The position numbers and the translations under genes are program-made. A model generated the notes under the pieces. The model did not search any database. It saw only the letters and a list, made by a program, of their open reading frames with translations, and had not been told where the DNA came from. Shown here one piece after another: positions 11,698-23,110 of a stretch of DNA of 64,000 nt. This stretch comes from Capsicum annuum (taxonomy: Eukaryota; Streptophyta; Magnoliopsida; Solanales; Solanaceae), in assembly GCF_002878395.1 (NCBI RefSeq), contig NC_061116.1:122971207-123035206 (forward strand), read 5' to 3'. Positions within the stretch are counted from its first letter, which is position 1. Every line of letters starts with the position of its first letter.

Positions 11698-12516
11698 ATG
11701 GGGAAACCATTGTTTTATGAGATATTGGAGAAGCCAGCTACTAGTTGTGCAATTGGAATATGTAGTGCAATTTGGTTTTATATTCAGAAGTCAAATATTG
11801 GTTATTCACATGTTGGTTTGAGTTATGAAGCTGCTATGGTGGAAGGTCATTATTGGAGGATAATAACATCAGCATTTTCACATATTAGTGTGCTTCATCT
11901 TGTTTTCAATATTAGTGCACTCTGGAGTCTTGGAGTTGTTGAACAATTGGGACATATAGGTCTTGGAGTAGAGTATTATCTTCATTATACATTGGTCTTG
12001 GTTGTTCTTTCTGGCATGCTTGTTGTGGGAATGTATCATCTCTTGATTCAGAAATTTAAGTTAGAGTATTTCCGGAGAGTAACTGCCGTTGGATATTCTT
12101 GTGTGGTGTTTGGGTGGATGACGATTCTTTCGGTCAAGCAACCGTCGTCAAAGTTGAATCTTTTTGGTTTTCTTTCACTTCCCATCAGCTTTGCGCCATT
12201 TGAGTCACTCATATTCACTTCTATTATTGTTCCTCAAGCGAGTTTTATTGGACATTTATCGGGAATTATTGTTGGTTATGCTGTTGGTTGGGGTCTGATA
12301 CACGGGATGACCAATTACTGGGCAGTTACAATGCTAGGATGGACTGTGTTTGTGTTTGTTTTCAGTTTGAAAAAGTCTGGTACATATGATTTGAACTTTC
12401 TTGAGATTGAACCTGTCACGGATCCCTCTTTGCCTTCTGTACGTTTTTTCGCAGCTGGAAATAGTAGAAGTTTACAGATGAGTACATCAACAGATGCTGG
12501 TGCTGATCTTGTATAG
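11698..12516 (+). CDS. RBL13: Rhomboid-like intramembrane protease family protein (RBL13-like)
   Basis: Polytopic membrane protein of 272 aa in one exon. The frame is open to 11629, but that position is a TTG. The ATG at 11698 ([13 protein letters not shown]) agrees with my recollection of the Arabidopsis RBL13 start, so I chose it. Rhomboids cleave transmembrane substrates with a Ser-His pair. Visible motifs: loop-1 tryptophan-arginine W53-R54 (YWRIITSAF), HxxxN at H67-N71, the candidate nucleophile S134 in [10 protein letters not shown], and the partner H186 in IGHLSGI. The usual GxSG motif is GYSC here, so activity cannot be assumed. About six to seven hydrophobic segments span residues 15-225; the tail 226-272 is polar. 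No gene next to it suggests a pathway. Subcellular site cannot be told from the sequence. Confidence 0.9.
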   Translation: MGKPLFYEILEKPATSCAIGICSAIWFYIQKSNIGYSHVGLSYEAAMVEGHYWRIITSAFSHISVLHLVFNISALWSLGVVEQLGHIGLGVEYYLHYTLVLVVLSGMLVVGMYHLLIQKFKLEYFRRVTAVGYSCVVFGWMTILSVKQPSSKLNLFGFLSLPISFAPFESLIFTSIIVPQASFIGHLSGIIVGYAVGWGLIHGMTNYWAVTMLGWTVFVFVFSLKKSGTYDLNFLEIEPVTDPSLPSVRFFAAGNSRSLQMSTSTDAGADLV

Positions 12517-14094
12517 CTGTCAGAAGATTTCACTTCGTACTTGGGGATCGCAACGTAATTCTAGTATTGTATTGGCATTTTTGCTGGATAACTTGTTGAT
12601 TATGCACAGTTACCTCCAACACCATCATTTGCCCGGTGATATGTTCATTGGTTCTCGAAACACCTGTTTGTTTGTTGAACCAACTGTTTAGGTAACCACT
12701 GTCATTTGTAAGTGTGGTGGACTAAGTTGCTATTACATTTTATAGATAAACCATGATGTATTCCACTTAACACTGAATTTTTGTGATTAGGTGCTTTAGC
12801 CGTTCTGTCACATCCATGCATTATAATTCATAAATGATTTAGCTGGATACATTTGCAAATCTCAAAAGAATTTCTATGCTGTTGTTTAGGCTACGTACTG
12901 AACTATTACATCTACTGTTGCCAATTTCTGTCCGTTATAATGCTTATTTTATGTCAGATTAGATTCATGGATTTTGTTTATACTGTCAAAGCTTCAATCT
13001 TAATTACTGATCTCCCTCTGTCCCTCCTCTCGCTTTCTTTCTGGTGATCCTATGCTTGTACCACAGCTCCACCCTACTACCCTCCAATGAAAGAAACAGG
13101 AAACAAGAAACAAGAGGACGTTCACTACCTAGTCAAGAAAAAGAGAGTCCTGTTAAGGATGAAAGTAGCCTTCAAAGAGAAAAACACTGCTTCAGCTGTC
13201 TAAATTTTTGTTGATGAATGAAATTTTGGGTGAGATCGCCTTCCGATTTTCCCTTCGGGAAGTTTCCGGCAACTATAAAGGGATTTGGTTGTGAATCTTG
13301 TCCTTTATGTGCAATTTCTTGTTAAGTTTTACCTATAAAAAGGAGGACGAAAGAAAATGCTGCTAATGCTGGAAACCAATATCCTTTCCTTTGGCTATGT
13401 CACTTTTGGCGGATGCTAAATTTATCGTTCTTTTCTTGAACTGTTTAGTGATATCCCTTAATACCTAGATTGTACACCTAGTATCCAGAATCTTGAATTA
13501 TTTCTTACAGATTTGCTTTGTACTAGCTTCGTTAATTGTATGTTTGCTTAAGTTTTTTTTATGGAGCATAAATGTTAATATTTGAATCTTAGTAGGATCT
13601 TATGTTAGGTAGTTTTGGTCAGGTGGTACCCTTGTACCTTCATTGAGTGAACAAGTTGGAACTGTTTTTCTTAGATCTTTTGGAAGATGATATTTGCACT
13701 TGGAAATTCCCCCATGTTATTTAGGTTAGTTTTGTCTCGGGTAGCATCCTTTAGCCTTTATTAAGCAGAAGATAAAGAAATATTCTTTTTCTTCCAGATT
13801 TGTTGCATTAATTGCCAACTGGGCAAGAGAATTCTAAAGTTCAAATTTGTTTGTGAACATCAAGTTGTTATTCTTGTGCTACAATAGCAACTACTGCAAA
13901 TATATGAAAATGGATTTGCTGATGTTATTTACTTTGCGATAACATATGCATAAGCTTCAGTGATTTCTCTCTCTTTGACAAGTCACAACACAATACCACT
14001 CATATTAATATCCAACATCTGAAGAAAAATTCTAAAACTTAAAATGCAGGTAGGGGGACGTTTGCTTTTTAGGTTTTCAATAGTATGCACCTAA
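12517..14094. other. 3' UTR of the rhomboid-like gene and gene-free DNA
   Basis: The 3' UTR probably ends somewhere in 12700-12800; no single polyadenylation signal stands out. The rest is AT-rich with only short chance reading frames. No RNA gene or mobile-element end was recognised between about 12800 and 14090. Confidence 0.4.
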
Positions 14095-14806
14095 TATCAA
14101 ACCGAACTACTTCGGTTTTGTTCGATTTTTTCATGTTCGGTTTGGTTTAATTTGGTTCCACGGTATTTATGAATAAGACAACCGTGAATATACCAACTAA
14201 CTTACTATCCTAATCTGCACCGTCCAAACCCACCTACCCGCCTATCTAAGGTCTAATGTGGCATCATTTGGTTTAGGTATCTCCCCAATTACCCGTGGAG
14301 TGTGGGATTGAACCCAAATGAGTCTCTTCCCAAGGTTGCCTCAGTGTCGTGTATATTGCTATTCAATCTAGATGCAGAACTCAAGCTTGCTCTTGAATTG
14401 CCATAGTATTCATTCATATTATGCCAACAACTGTGAATAGAAGATAGAGGAAAAGGGAGAGATGGTTGGGGAATTTCTTTTTCTGAACATATATTATTAA
14501 ACTTTGGAAATTTACCACGCCCGTTATCAAACTAATATAATTTATCATGATTAAGTGATTTAATGAAGTAAAATATATATTAATTCAGTATGTTTAAGTA
14601 AAATGAACTCTAATTCAAATACATGACATGTATATATTGACTTAGTGTAAATACGGGGTATAGTTAAGTTTCTACCGTCCTTTGGCGCACCAAAGAACCG
14701 GGACCCTAAAAGTTAGAGAAGAATAGAATTGAAACCAACCCAAAGAACCAAATTAGTTAAATTTGATTCGATTTGTTGGTATTTATGCCCACCCCTAAGT
14801 GCAATA
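14095..14806. mobile_element. Possible partial hAT-like element
   Basis: The right edge reads GGTATTTATGCCCACCCCTA, which complements to the TAGGGGTGGGCAT type of end seen in the hAT-like element at 27419-28304. The left side (14100-14160) is rich in ACCGAA/TTCGGTTTGG motifs that are common inside such elements, but a matching left end and an 8-bp duplication are missing. Either a degraded element or a similar simple sequence; low confidence. Confidence 0.3.
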
Positions 14807-14825
14807 ACTCCATAATCTAGATTTA

Positions 14826-16302
14826 CACTTTGTTTGGATGGTGGTTCGTTATGGTTTCATAATGTACGATATTGTATGGTGTGGTGTAGTACAGTATAGT
14901 ACAATACAATATTTGGATAGACTGTATCGTTCACTATTGTTTAGTGACAGTTTTATTATTTGGTTTGGCAGTATGGTATTATATTGTAACTGTTAAGTTT
15001 ACTAAAATATCCTTAATTATTATAAATGTTAAATTTATCAATAATTGTTAGTAAAATAATTTTCTTCCTACTAATTTGTCATAAATTATGTCATGTAGAT
15101 ATATTAAGTTGTTAAATTCATGTAAATTCTAACAAAGTCAATAAAATAGTAGATAAAATAAATATAATTGGATTATATTATTTTTCAGTTTCAAAAAAAA
15201 ATAATATTATCGGGTAACAAATTTCATTTCTTTTTAGTGTTTTGAGACGTCACACCAACGACAAGTACAAAGTTTGAATGCATTTTTTGTGTGTGCTACA
15301 GGTGTGTTCAGTATGGAGTCCCACAAGAAAATATTTTCTAGGAAAATAAGTTGTTTCTTACTTATTTTTTTATGTTCGTAACACAAGTAGAAAAATATTT
15401 TCTAAAAGCATTTGTATATATTTAACACAAAATACTGAAAACGAATATGATAATGGGGGGCAGGATAGAAAAAAAAAATAAAGGAAATATTTGGGGGTGA
15501 GGGTAGCGAGTAGGAGTAGGGGTGAGGTAAGAAAAAAGTTGTAATTTTTTTTAAAAAATAAATTTAAAAAATTATTTCTTTTTTATTTGTATGTGGGTAG
15601 GAGAGGGGGGGGGGGGGGGAAGAAAATTTTTTTGAAAATTTAAAAAAAAAAAAAGAAAGTGGGGGGGGGGGGGGCTAGTAGGTGATGGGGTCGGGTTGGA
15701 GGTGAGGCTCGGGTAAGAACAAGATTTTGAATTATTTCTCATTTCTTATTTCGGTTATGCCATCCAATTCTACTTCAGATATTACTATGACCTTGTTAAC
15801 TATTCTTTATCTTGAGCTGGGAGTCTATCGAAAACAGTCTCTCTACTTTTTCGAAAGTAGCGGTATAGATTGCGTACATTTTACCCTCCCCAGATCCTAC
15901 TTGGTTGGAATTCAAAGGGTTTGTTGTTGTTGTTGTTGTAAATTTTAAAAAGAATTAGGGTGGGAGTTTGATGGGGAGTGGGGGTCAGGTTGGGGGGGTT
16001 GGGGGCGGGGGGTAGAGATGGTGGGTGAAGATCGAGGTAGGAGGTAGAGTTAAATAATATAAGGTGAAGGATAAAACAAAATTGTATAATATTATGTAAG
16101 GACATAATTGAAAAAAAAAATAAAGTACACCATGGAATACCAACAAATCGATGGTTCCATAAAATGGGGGTTTTCATGGTTATCAAACCATGAAATTAAA
16201 CCATAGCATACCATGCATTTTAAGAAACAATTAAAACAAACATGATTCTTTTAATAACTATACCAAACCATACCATTTGGAAACCACCCTCCAAACAGAG
16301 TG
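14826..16302. mobile_element. Harbinger/Tourist-like element, copy 2 (longer, with internal insertions)
   Basis: The left end reads CACTTTGTTTGGATGGTGG; the right end complemented reads CACTCTGTTTGGAGGGTGG. Flanks are TTA (14823-14825) and TTC (16303-16305), a 3-bp duplication with one change. The ends match the MITE at 7831-8235, but this copy is 1477 bp. The interior has G homopolymers of 15 and 14 bases (15605-15619, 15661-15674), a G-rich stretch near 15960-16015, and an RTE tail. No transposase was seen. Confidence 0.65.
15728..15942 (+). mobile_element. RTE LINE 3' tail, heavily 5' truncated
   Basis: About 215 bp matching the extreme 3' end of the RTE fragment at 24108-25521: TTATGCCATCCA, ACTATGACCTTGTTAACTAT, TACCCTCCCCAGATCC, ending in (TTG)n at about 15917-15938. 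It contains no coding region. It sits inside the Harbinger-like element, so it is younger than that element. Its target duplication is unclear. Confidence 0.75.
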
Positions 16303-16305
16303 TTC

Positions 16306-17534
16306 AAGTATATTAAAGGAACCACGATTAGTTCTACAACAAATATCCCACCTGCAATCTGTGTGAATATTTCCTAAATCAACAAAATGGTGTTGCTGAA
16401 GAGAAAAAGAATGGAAAAGAAACTTGGAAATTGTGAACAGTTAACTCCCTTCAAATTAGTAACCTATTGTTACCAAGCGATTGATATATAAGTAGATATA
16501 AATCAACATAAAATATACTAGTGAATGAGCAACTGGGAGAAGTGTTTTTCATAGAGAAATGAACTAAAAGCGAAGAATGCTACTGTAGTTCCATGTCAGT
16601 AAATTCCCCCCAGAAATGTATACATATTTTTGTGCTACAAATAATGGCTAATGTGGCCATCACAAGCGACATTATGAGAGACCACTATTAGGATTCCTCG
16701 CTCATGCTTGAAGCCATAGAACCTTTGCGTAAATACGTTGGATTTACAGTGTGGAGATCTGCAAAGTTCAAATGATGAAGAAATGTATGAGTTTATTATG
16801 CCATCAGAATATGAAAACATATTTGAACCTACGGCTACGAGAACTTGATTTCAGGATACAGAGGGGAAGCTAAGATATACAGATTTATTAAAGCTATTAT
16901 AAAATAGTATCTTTAATGCATATAAGTTGAGCAACATTTCATCTGAAACGTCTAATGAAGAATATGAAGAGAGAGAGAGAACAGTCCAATGAAGAATACG
17001 AAGAGGGCAAGGGACATATTGCATGGAAATTGACTGTGTCTTCATTGGAAGAGGGTGTGAATCAAGAGCAAACTGTAATCTTGATATACAGGAAATTGAA
17101 AAAAAAAAAAAAAAAAAAAACCAGCGCACTAGCACCTACACACGACCTACATGTGTGTGTTTAAACAATAGGCGAGGTCAAAATGTTTCAAAGAAATGTA
17201 ATATGACTCTGTATTAACATCCTTATCTGGGAAAAAAAAGATTTAGCAAATTATAACATTTCCTGTGGATTTTAGTTGTATGCTGGAAGAGAGACTAGAC
17301 AAATGCAGGATAGCATTAGCCAACACTGAAATAGGTAAAAATGCGTACATATACTTAAGTCATTGAACTCATTGTTTATATACTTGGGAGTCATTTGCAA
17401 ACATGAGATGAGCTCGTTACTGCAAGTCTACAACTATTGGCTCTATATAAGAGGGAAGCATCTCAAATAATCTAAAGCATTCTGTGGATATGTATTGAAG
17501 ATGAAGAGAGAAAGATGATACGGTATGTAAAATC
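16306..17534. other. Downstream flank of the EDR2-domain gene
   Basis: No coding sequence is supported. On the - strand this is the 3' side of the gene ending at 17535, so the first few hundred bases (17200-17534) may hold its 3' UTR. A 22-base A run lies at 17099-17120. Several short overlapping frames on both strands look like chance. Confidence 0.4.
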
Positions 17535-18126
17535 TTACTCCGGTCCGATACTGGTAAGAGGAACTCCTATGACATGATTCTACAAAAAAAACATAATGAA
17601 ATGAGTTTGAAGCTTAATAAACGATGTGAACTCAAGAATCCACACTTACCGTGGAAATTTTCAGTGCATTGGCTCTGGGTGGAAAGAAAACAGAGGAAAT
17701 TCAGAACAAAGATAAAATTTGTAATACCGTAATAATGTTGCTCAAAACAATCGTAAGTACCATTCAAGAAGCTTTAATTAACAGGAGGAAAATTCTCAAG
17801 AGGAAGAACTGGGAGCTTTCAATGCTGTGGAATTAAACCAAAATTGTAATCCTCTTGTGCTTTATTTTTTGTAACCCTGGGAAGGATGTAACCTTTTTCA
17901 CCAACACCACCAAGAAAAAGAGCTTCATCACCTAAGTAGACTAAGTTTAGTGCTGACAAATTGGATCAAAGAAGGTTTTGCCAAACTTTTTGTAGTTCAG
18001 CAATATAAAATGGACAACATCTTAACATGGTAAGATACCAAGATTTTGTATGAAGTAAAATAAAACATGAAGTCAGAAGTTTACCGATGAAACAAACGAT
18101 GAGCCCAACCTTTCGTAGTTGTCATG
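17535..18126 (-). CDS. Proposed three terminal exons of the EDR2_C-domain gene
   Basis: Inferred exons. The main exon ends at a strong donor (GATG/GTAAGTGATC) at 18295, three codon positions before an apparent stop. Downstream on the - strand, three short segments have matching splice signals and keep one frame: 18126-18085 (42 nt, acceptor CTAAG, donor CG/GTAAAC; CMTTTKGWAHRLFHR across the joins), 17674-17650 (25 nt, acceptor CACCCAG, donor ACG/GTAAGTG; ANALKIST) and 17579-17535 (45 nt, acceptor TTTTTTTTGTAG; NHVIGVPLTSIGPE then TAA). All phases agree (2, 2, 0). The exons are very short, so chance cannot be ruled out; the consistent phases and good splice sites are the case for them. Confidence 0.5.
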
Positions 18127-18294
18127 CTTAGCAATGTAAAAGATACTTATTTTACCATGGTATGTGTTTAGATAAAGAAAAAAATGTAATCAAACTTAAA
18201 CAGCGAAAAAGTAAAACTAACAGAAGGAAAATTCCAGTTTCTTTCATCCGGTCATGTATTTGACGAAGTGCTCTTAAAGTCTAAGATCACTTAC

Positions 18295-19244
18295 CATCTT
18301 TTGGTACCTTCTTCAGAAAGCCCATTATCAACATCCCCCTTTACATTTGAGGGACTGGAGCTGGAGCTACAACCTTGAGTATCTGCATGTACAAGGTGAG
18401 AGAAACTGTCGCCGAAAGACTTCCATAGCCTTGAAGGGAAAGAAGGCAGCAACTCTTCTATGTTCCCATCAGAAGGAATTTCAACTAGCGTTGCTGAAGT
18501 GGTCTGCAGCTCTGAAAATCTTACTGCTCCTAAAATCTGTTCTGGAAGTTCTGATTGAGTTTGACTCTCAATTAGGAAAGCTAAATCAACTGTAAGGGTT
18601 GATATATAATTATATGCGAGATGAACAATTGCATTTGCTATCACTGAAGATCCTATATCAATATCTACTTCTATGTAGTCGTCTGTTATACAGTACTTGC
18701 AAGTCAGCGCACGTCCAATTACGCATATAGCATGCTCCCCAACTGCCTTTCTTACAATCCAAGGTCCTTTAACAATATTCGCGATCAGTTTTAGCCTATT
18801 AGTTCTAAAAGCATCATCTCCTTTTAAGAACTGCTCCATCAAAGAACCTTCAGGGACGGGTTCAAGACCCACAAAATATGCAACAGCACTGAAGTTTTCC
18901 TTACTAGGAACTTGCAAGTTGAAAGCCCAGACAAAGGGCTTGCAACCAGTAGAAGTTTCATCTTGAAGAGCCCTCCTGATACGGTGTTTTGGATTATTCA
19001 GAATATCAGAAATCTTTTTAGGAGCTTTTATCCAGTCAAAACCAAGAGGTTTCAGAAGAAATTCACCACCAGGAATTTTAACCTTTGTTGAAAAGTATTC
19101 TGGACCTCTTACCATGAAACTATTCCCCGGTGGAGAAGCCCACCCATTTGAGCAATTATCTGGATCCAGAAGGGGAATGGCACCTTCTGATTTCACCCTC
19201 TTTATCCATTCAGGTTCATTATCTACATCAAGATTGGCCATATG
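18295..19244 (-). CDS. EDR2 C-terminal (DUF1336) domain protein, 5' partial: large exon
   Basis: One exon encoding about 316 aa. It covers nearly a whole EDR2_C domain: PEWIKRVKSEG, NGWASPPGNSFMVRGPEYF, VKIPGGEFLLKPLGFDWIK, PFVWAFNLQVPSKENFSAV, LKLIANIVKGPWIVRKAVG and VDLAFLIESQTQSELPEQ. From memory this best fits plant proteins with PH and START lipid-binding domains followed by EDR2_C, related to ENHANCED DISEASE RESISTANCE 2, a negative regulator of defence and cell death in Arabidopsis. The PH and START exons are not visible. The first ATG is at 19241, but an acceptor-like TTAG ends just upstream of 19244, so this is probably an internal exon. The reading frame is intact. The apparent stop at 18291-18293 is probably intronic. 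Whether the upstream exons exist beyond the retrotransposons to the right is unknown. Confidence 0.8.
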
Positions 19245-20217
19245 CTAATGTATAACACCACCATAGAAAATGATCAAAGGATTTTATTACCAGGATGTTG
19301 TTTCTGAAATAAATTAGAACCAATTTACCAAAAACATTACTTCAAAGTTGCTAGAATGTAAACTACTGCAGATTAACTCCCCTCAAACTTACCAATTCTC
19401 AGCAATAAACTCAAAAAGGGTGAAAGTATTAAACAGATAAGGGCCATTAGGAACAAAAAATTTACAAACAATAGGCCATGCCAAAACTGTGACAATATAT
19501 GATCTCATGCACTTATTTGGCATGTTCTGCTGGATCATAATGATGTTGTCTAGCCATTAAGTATCGAGTTATATAAGACAGCCAGTGATTCTTAACGCTC
19601 TTTGCCAACCATAATAGTATCTTTTATTTAAGTTGATTAACAAATATAGTAACATACCATAAAAGTATCTACAATCCCTCAAAATTTCATAGACTAACAT
19701 CCATCCAATGAAATTACTCTCTTTCCAGAACCAAGTAGGGTCCTCCTTTAACTTCTTTATCATCATGGATCTAGATCTGAGTCAGCTCTATCTAGTTTTT
19801 AATACTACGTTAATGCCTATTCTATTCATAACAGTCAGTTAAAATTTCTGTAAATTAGTCTTTCATTAAGTCATACAATCTTTACCCCTCACTTTCTAGA
19901 TAAGAAAAGACGCTAGGAGGTTTCACAATCAAACTGCACTCTATATTTTCTTTAATATACTTAAGCTGCACTGGGAATACACATTGACCTTGACTTCCCA
20001 AGACAGGACTGCAAGTCCACAGAGAAAGCTTCTACGCGCTTCAATGTTTGTTACTAATATGATCTTAACTATTTCAATAATGAAATCTACTTGTTTAGTT
20101 GCATGCTATTTGCAGTCTAGGCGAACTGCAATCTGTTACGAGGTGCTTTTTTCCATGTCAAATTAGTTCAATACAAAAGCTGCTCTTCAAGAAGCCCTGC
20201 TAAAATTTAATACTTGT
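19245..20217. other. Probable intron or upstream flank of the EDR2-domain gene
   Basis: No PH or START domain similarity was found on the - strand. Donor-like GTAAGT sequences occur (for example near 19390) without a matching upstream exon. Treated as intron or intergenic. Confidence 0.35.
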
Positions 20218-21008
20218 ATACAACAACAACATATGTAATTCCACCAAGTGGGGTCTGCGGAGGGTAGAATATACACAGACCTTATCACTACCTTAGAGGT
20301 AGAGAGGTAGTTTCCAATAGACCCTCAGCTCAAGGGAAAAGAAAAGTCCAACGCAATACAGGAAAAGAAATAACTTAAATGAAGAAGTCATGGCAAAGTA
20401 CTATGAAAAATCATCTTGAACAGTAATCACAACACGATAATACGATAAACAAAGTACAAGAAATAACAGACAATAACCAAACTCAAAGGACAAGAAGCTG
20501 CAAGAGTAATACTATGACTAATAGTACGGAACTATAAGCAAGATAATGCTTGACTATCTAACTAACCTTGTACCTATTCCGTGTCGTCTATAATCTCCTA
20601 TCTAAGGTCATGTCTTCGGTAAGCTGAAGTTGCATCATGTCTTGTCTAATCACCTTTCTCTAACACTTCTTGGACCTACCTTTGCCACTACTTCCTTATC
20701 TCGAATATCTTCATTCTTAATTCGATCTCTCCTGGTATGCCTACACATCTATATTAGCATCTGCATCTCCGCAACTTTTATTTTCTCACCGTGGGAGTTC
20801 TTGACTGGCCAACAATCTGCTTCATATAGCATAGCCGGTCTAACCACCGCTTTGAAGAACTCGCCTTTAAGCTTGGCGGCACTTGCTTAACATATAGGAC
20901 TCCGGATGCAAGCCTCCATTTTGTTCATCCTGCACCAATACGATAGCGACATCATTGTCAATCTCCCTATTTTCTTGGATATTGATGCTTCAAACTTCCA
21001 TTCTTTTG
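20218..21008 (-). mobile_element. RTE LINE fragment, 5' truncated
   Basis: Reads on the - strand. The 3' end is the CAA repeat at 20221-20230, preceded on the - strand by the usual RTE tail containing the complement of ACCAAGTGGGGTCTGCG. Coding remnants include [19 protein letters not shown] and QDMMQLQLTEDMTLDR, the C-terminal part of RTE reverse transcriptases, broken by stops. The near-identical flanks AATACTTGT (20209-20217) and AATAACTTGT (21009-21018) may be the target duplication. It lies upstream of the EDR2 exon, possibly in its intron. Confidence 0.75.
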
Positions 21009-21018
21009 AATAACTTGT

Positions 21019-21560
21019 GTGTGACATCTCACTCCCATGCCAGCCTCAGGCGTTACGTCACTGAACTTACATTCCAAATATTCTATTTTGATTCTACTCA
21101 ACCAAAACAAAATTAAGTAGCTAGATTCAAACTCACTTATCTGACCACAATTTCATTCTCTGAAGTGATATTTTGGTGGAAGTTGTTTCTCTTTACAACA
21201 ACATATCCAATGAAATCCAACAAAGTCATTTCTCTTAACTAACGGAAAATATAGGACCAAGTTTTCCGTAATTGCAAAATATTCATGCGGGAATAAATAC
21301 AAATCAAGCAAAAAAGGCACTTGTAATACAAGCCTAAACTTTCCTAATACATCATTCAAGTGCATAATCTTACCAACAAAAAAATGGAACAACATGATCA
21401 AAACTCCAAAAACGCTTGCCCTACCCATGAGTCAATATTTCATAGTAGCCTCATTAGACCGTACATCTTTCTTGGTATATCCAGATAACAGGTAGGAGAA
21501 TAAACTAAAACATTCTGGGGCTATAAAGATAGTTATTAAATCGTTAACACCACATAAAAA
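21019..21560. other. Gene-free stretch before the Reina-like element
   Basis: A 91-codon open frame on the - strand (21153-21428) is hydrophobic and low in complexity, and has no recognisable domain. I treat it as chance. The right edge is the target duplication CATTC at 21561-21565. Confidence 0.35.
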
Positions 21561-21565
21561 CATTC

Positions 21566-21965
21566 TGATAAACTTTTCTGCAGAAACATTAAATAAAGGA
21601 ACAAATATACCAAATACTGATGTTTAACACTAGATACACTAATATTATATCAAGAAATCGGGAAAAAAACCACTTTGACATTGCTAACACCTTAAATTAC
21701 ATCCTAAGACATTTATGAAATTTAGTTATACAATACATAACACTAAAATTAAACAGATCACAACATTTGTAAACATTCGAGAGGCTAGAACTCTCCCAGA
21801 AGATTCCTTTTTCTTTTCTCAATATCCTCCCTCTAACAACCTTGTCCCTTTTTCTACAGAAAAAACCACTCAATACATGTGTAGCTGTCTAATAACAATT
21901 ACTAAGTTTTTTCGATTGTTTATTTTGACCTCCTTGACTAAGTTTTTATAACTTGAGGTACATCA
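21566..21965 (-). repeat. 3' LTR of the Reina-like element
   Basis: 400 bp, starting on the - strand with TGATGTACCTC and ending GTTTATCA. It aligns along its whole length with 28690-29081 (shared blocks GAGAGTTCTAGCCTCTCGAA-type and TAGTGTT, ACATGTATTG). Substitutions and small indels between the two LTRs indicate an old insertion. Confidence 0.9.
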
Positions 21966-21989
21966 TTACCCTCCCCTATAAGAGTCACC

Positions 21990-22410
21990 TTATCCTCAAA
22001 GTAAAATTCAGGAAATTGCAGATTGATTATAGCAAATTTCTCCCATGTATTTTCAAATTCGGGTAGGGTCTTCTACTTGATTAACGTTTCCTAATTACCA
22101 CTGATTAGGTTTTTGGTCTACCTCATTGCTTCATGCTCAACTTAAAGCTCCAAATCTTGGGTAAGAAATGGAGGTAGGTTTTGAGCATGAGTATTTGGGA
22201 GCAACCATTTTCTCAATTGTGAAACATGAAACACTGAATGAATGCGAGCTCCAATTGGTAACTCCAATCGATAAGCTATGGGACCAATCATTTCTAGAAT
22301 CTTGAAAGGGCAAAAAAAAAAAGGACTAAATTTTTCATTAATCTTCATAGCCAAAGAGCATAGTTTGTAGGGCCGAAGTTTGACATATACCATTTCACCA
22401 ATCTAAAAAA
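21990..22410 (-). pseudogene. Integrase C-terminal GPY/F region and chromodomain remnant (Reina-like)
   Basis: The open segment 22142-22393 reads MVYVKLRPYKL, GPIAYRLELPIGARIHSVFH and VSQLRKW, the GPY/F module that follows the integrase core. Past a stop, 21990-22130 reads with breaks as LPEFENTWEKF and NLQFPEF, which fit the W..LP..E.TWE pattern of a retroelement chromodomain. Chromodomains direct integration to particular chromatin. Stops separate the pieces, so it is not functional. Confidence 0.8.
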
Positions 22411-22689
22411 ATCACTTCTCTACAATGTCGATTAGCTTGATTTTCCACCATAAAGTGTGCACCTGCTCATTTACTTCTTCCACCATAAAGTGATGTCATC
22501 CATGTGAAAAATTGATGATGGATCCTTCTATATAATGCCTTAAAGGGTGTCATTCCTGCAAATTTGTTCAAGGATGTATTAAACCAATACTCAACCCAAG
22601 ATAACCACTGGGACCACTCTCCTAAACATATAATGGAGATATGTCTCTAAACTCCTATTCACGACTTCTGTTTGCCCATCAGTTTATGG

Positions 22690-23110
22690 ATGATAGGAAG
22701 AGCTATAGCATAATGTAGTACCTGCTATTTTGAGTATTCCCTCCAAAATTGGCTTATGAACATAAGGTTACGATCAGACACAATAGATTTAGGAAATCCA
22801 TGCAATCTAACCACTTCATTAATGAAAATAGCCACATCTTTAACATTTAAACGGTGTGAAAGTGGAATATAATGTGCATACTTAGTAAAACAATCTACCA
22901 CAACCAATATTGTATCAAATCTATGGGATTGAGGAAGACCAGTAATGAAGTCCATACTTACATCCTCCCATACATGATGAGGGATAGGCAAAGGTTCAAG
23001 TAACCCGGCATGACTCAAAGTTTGAGATTTGTTCTTTTGACAAATTTCACATCTTGCAATGAGTCTTGCATATCCTTCTTCATACCTTCCCAATAGATAT
23101 TCTCGGACAA
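22690..23110 (-). pseudogene. Integrase zinc finger and catalytic core (Reina-like, broken)
   Basis: The open segment 22725-23093 holds the CEIC half of the HHCC zinc finger, then WEDVSMDFITGLPQS with the first catalytic aspartate, VVVDCFTKYAHYIPL, and IVSDRNLMF with the second aspartate. The core then hits a stop (QFWREYSK) before the catalytic glutamate. The region 22420-22690 continues the core in broken form. Confidence 0.85.

Noticed and set aside
12315..13047. Open frames of 64-72 codons overlapping or following the rhomboid-like gene
   Set aside because: They are on the wrong strand or in its 3' region, with no domain and AT-driven composition.
15881..16186. 101-codon frame on the - strand with a proline-rich part
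   Set aside because: Produced by the G/C-rich tracts and the RTE tail of a Harbinger-like element.
21153..21428. 91-codon frame on the - strand, possible exon
   Set aside because: Hydrophobic and low in complexity, without a known domain or splice support.
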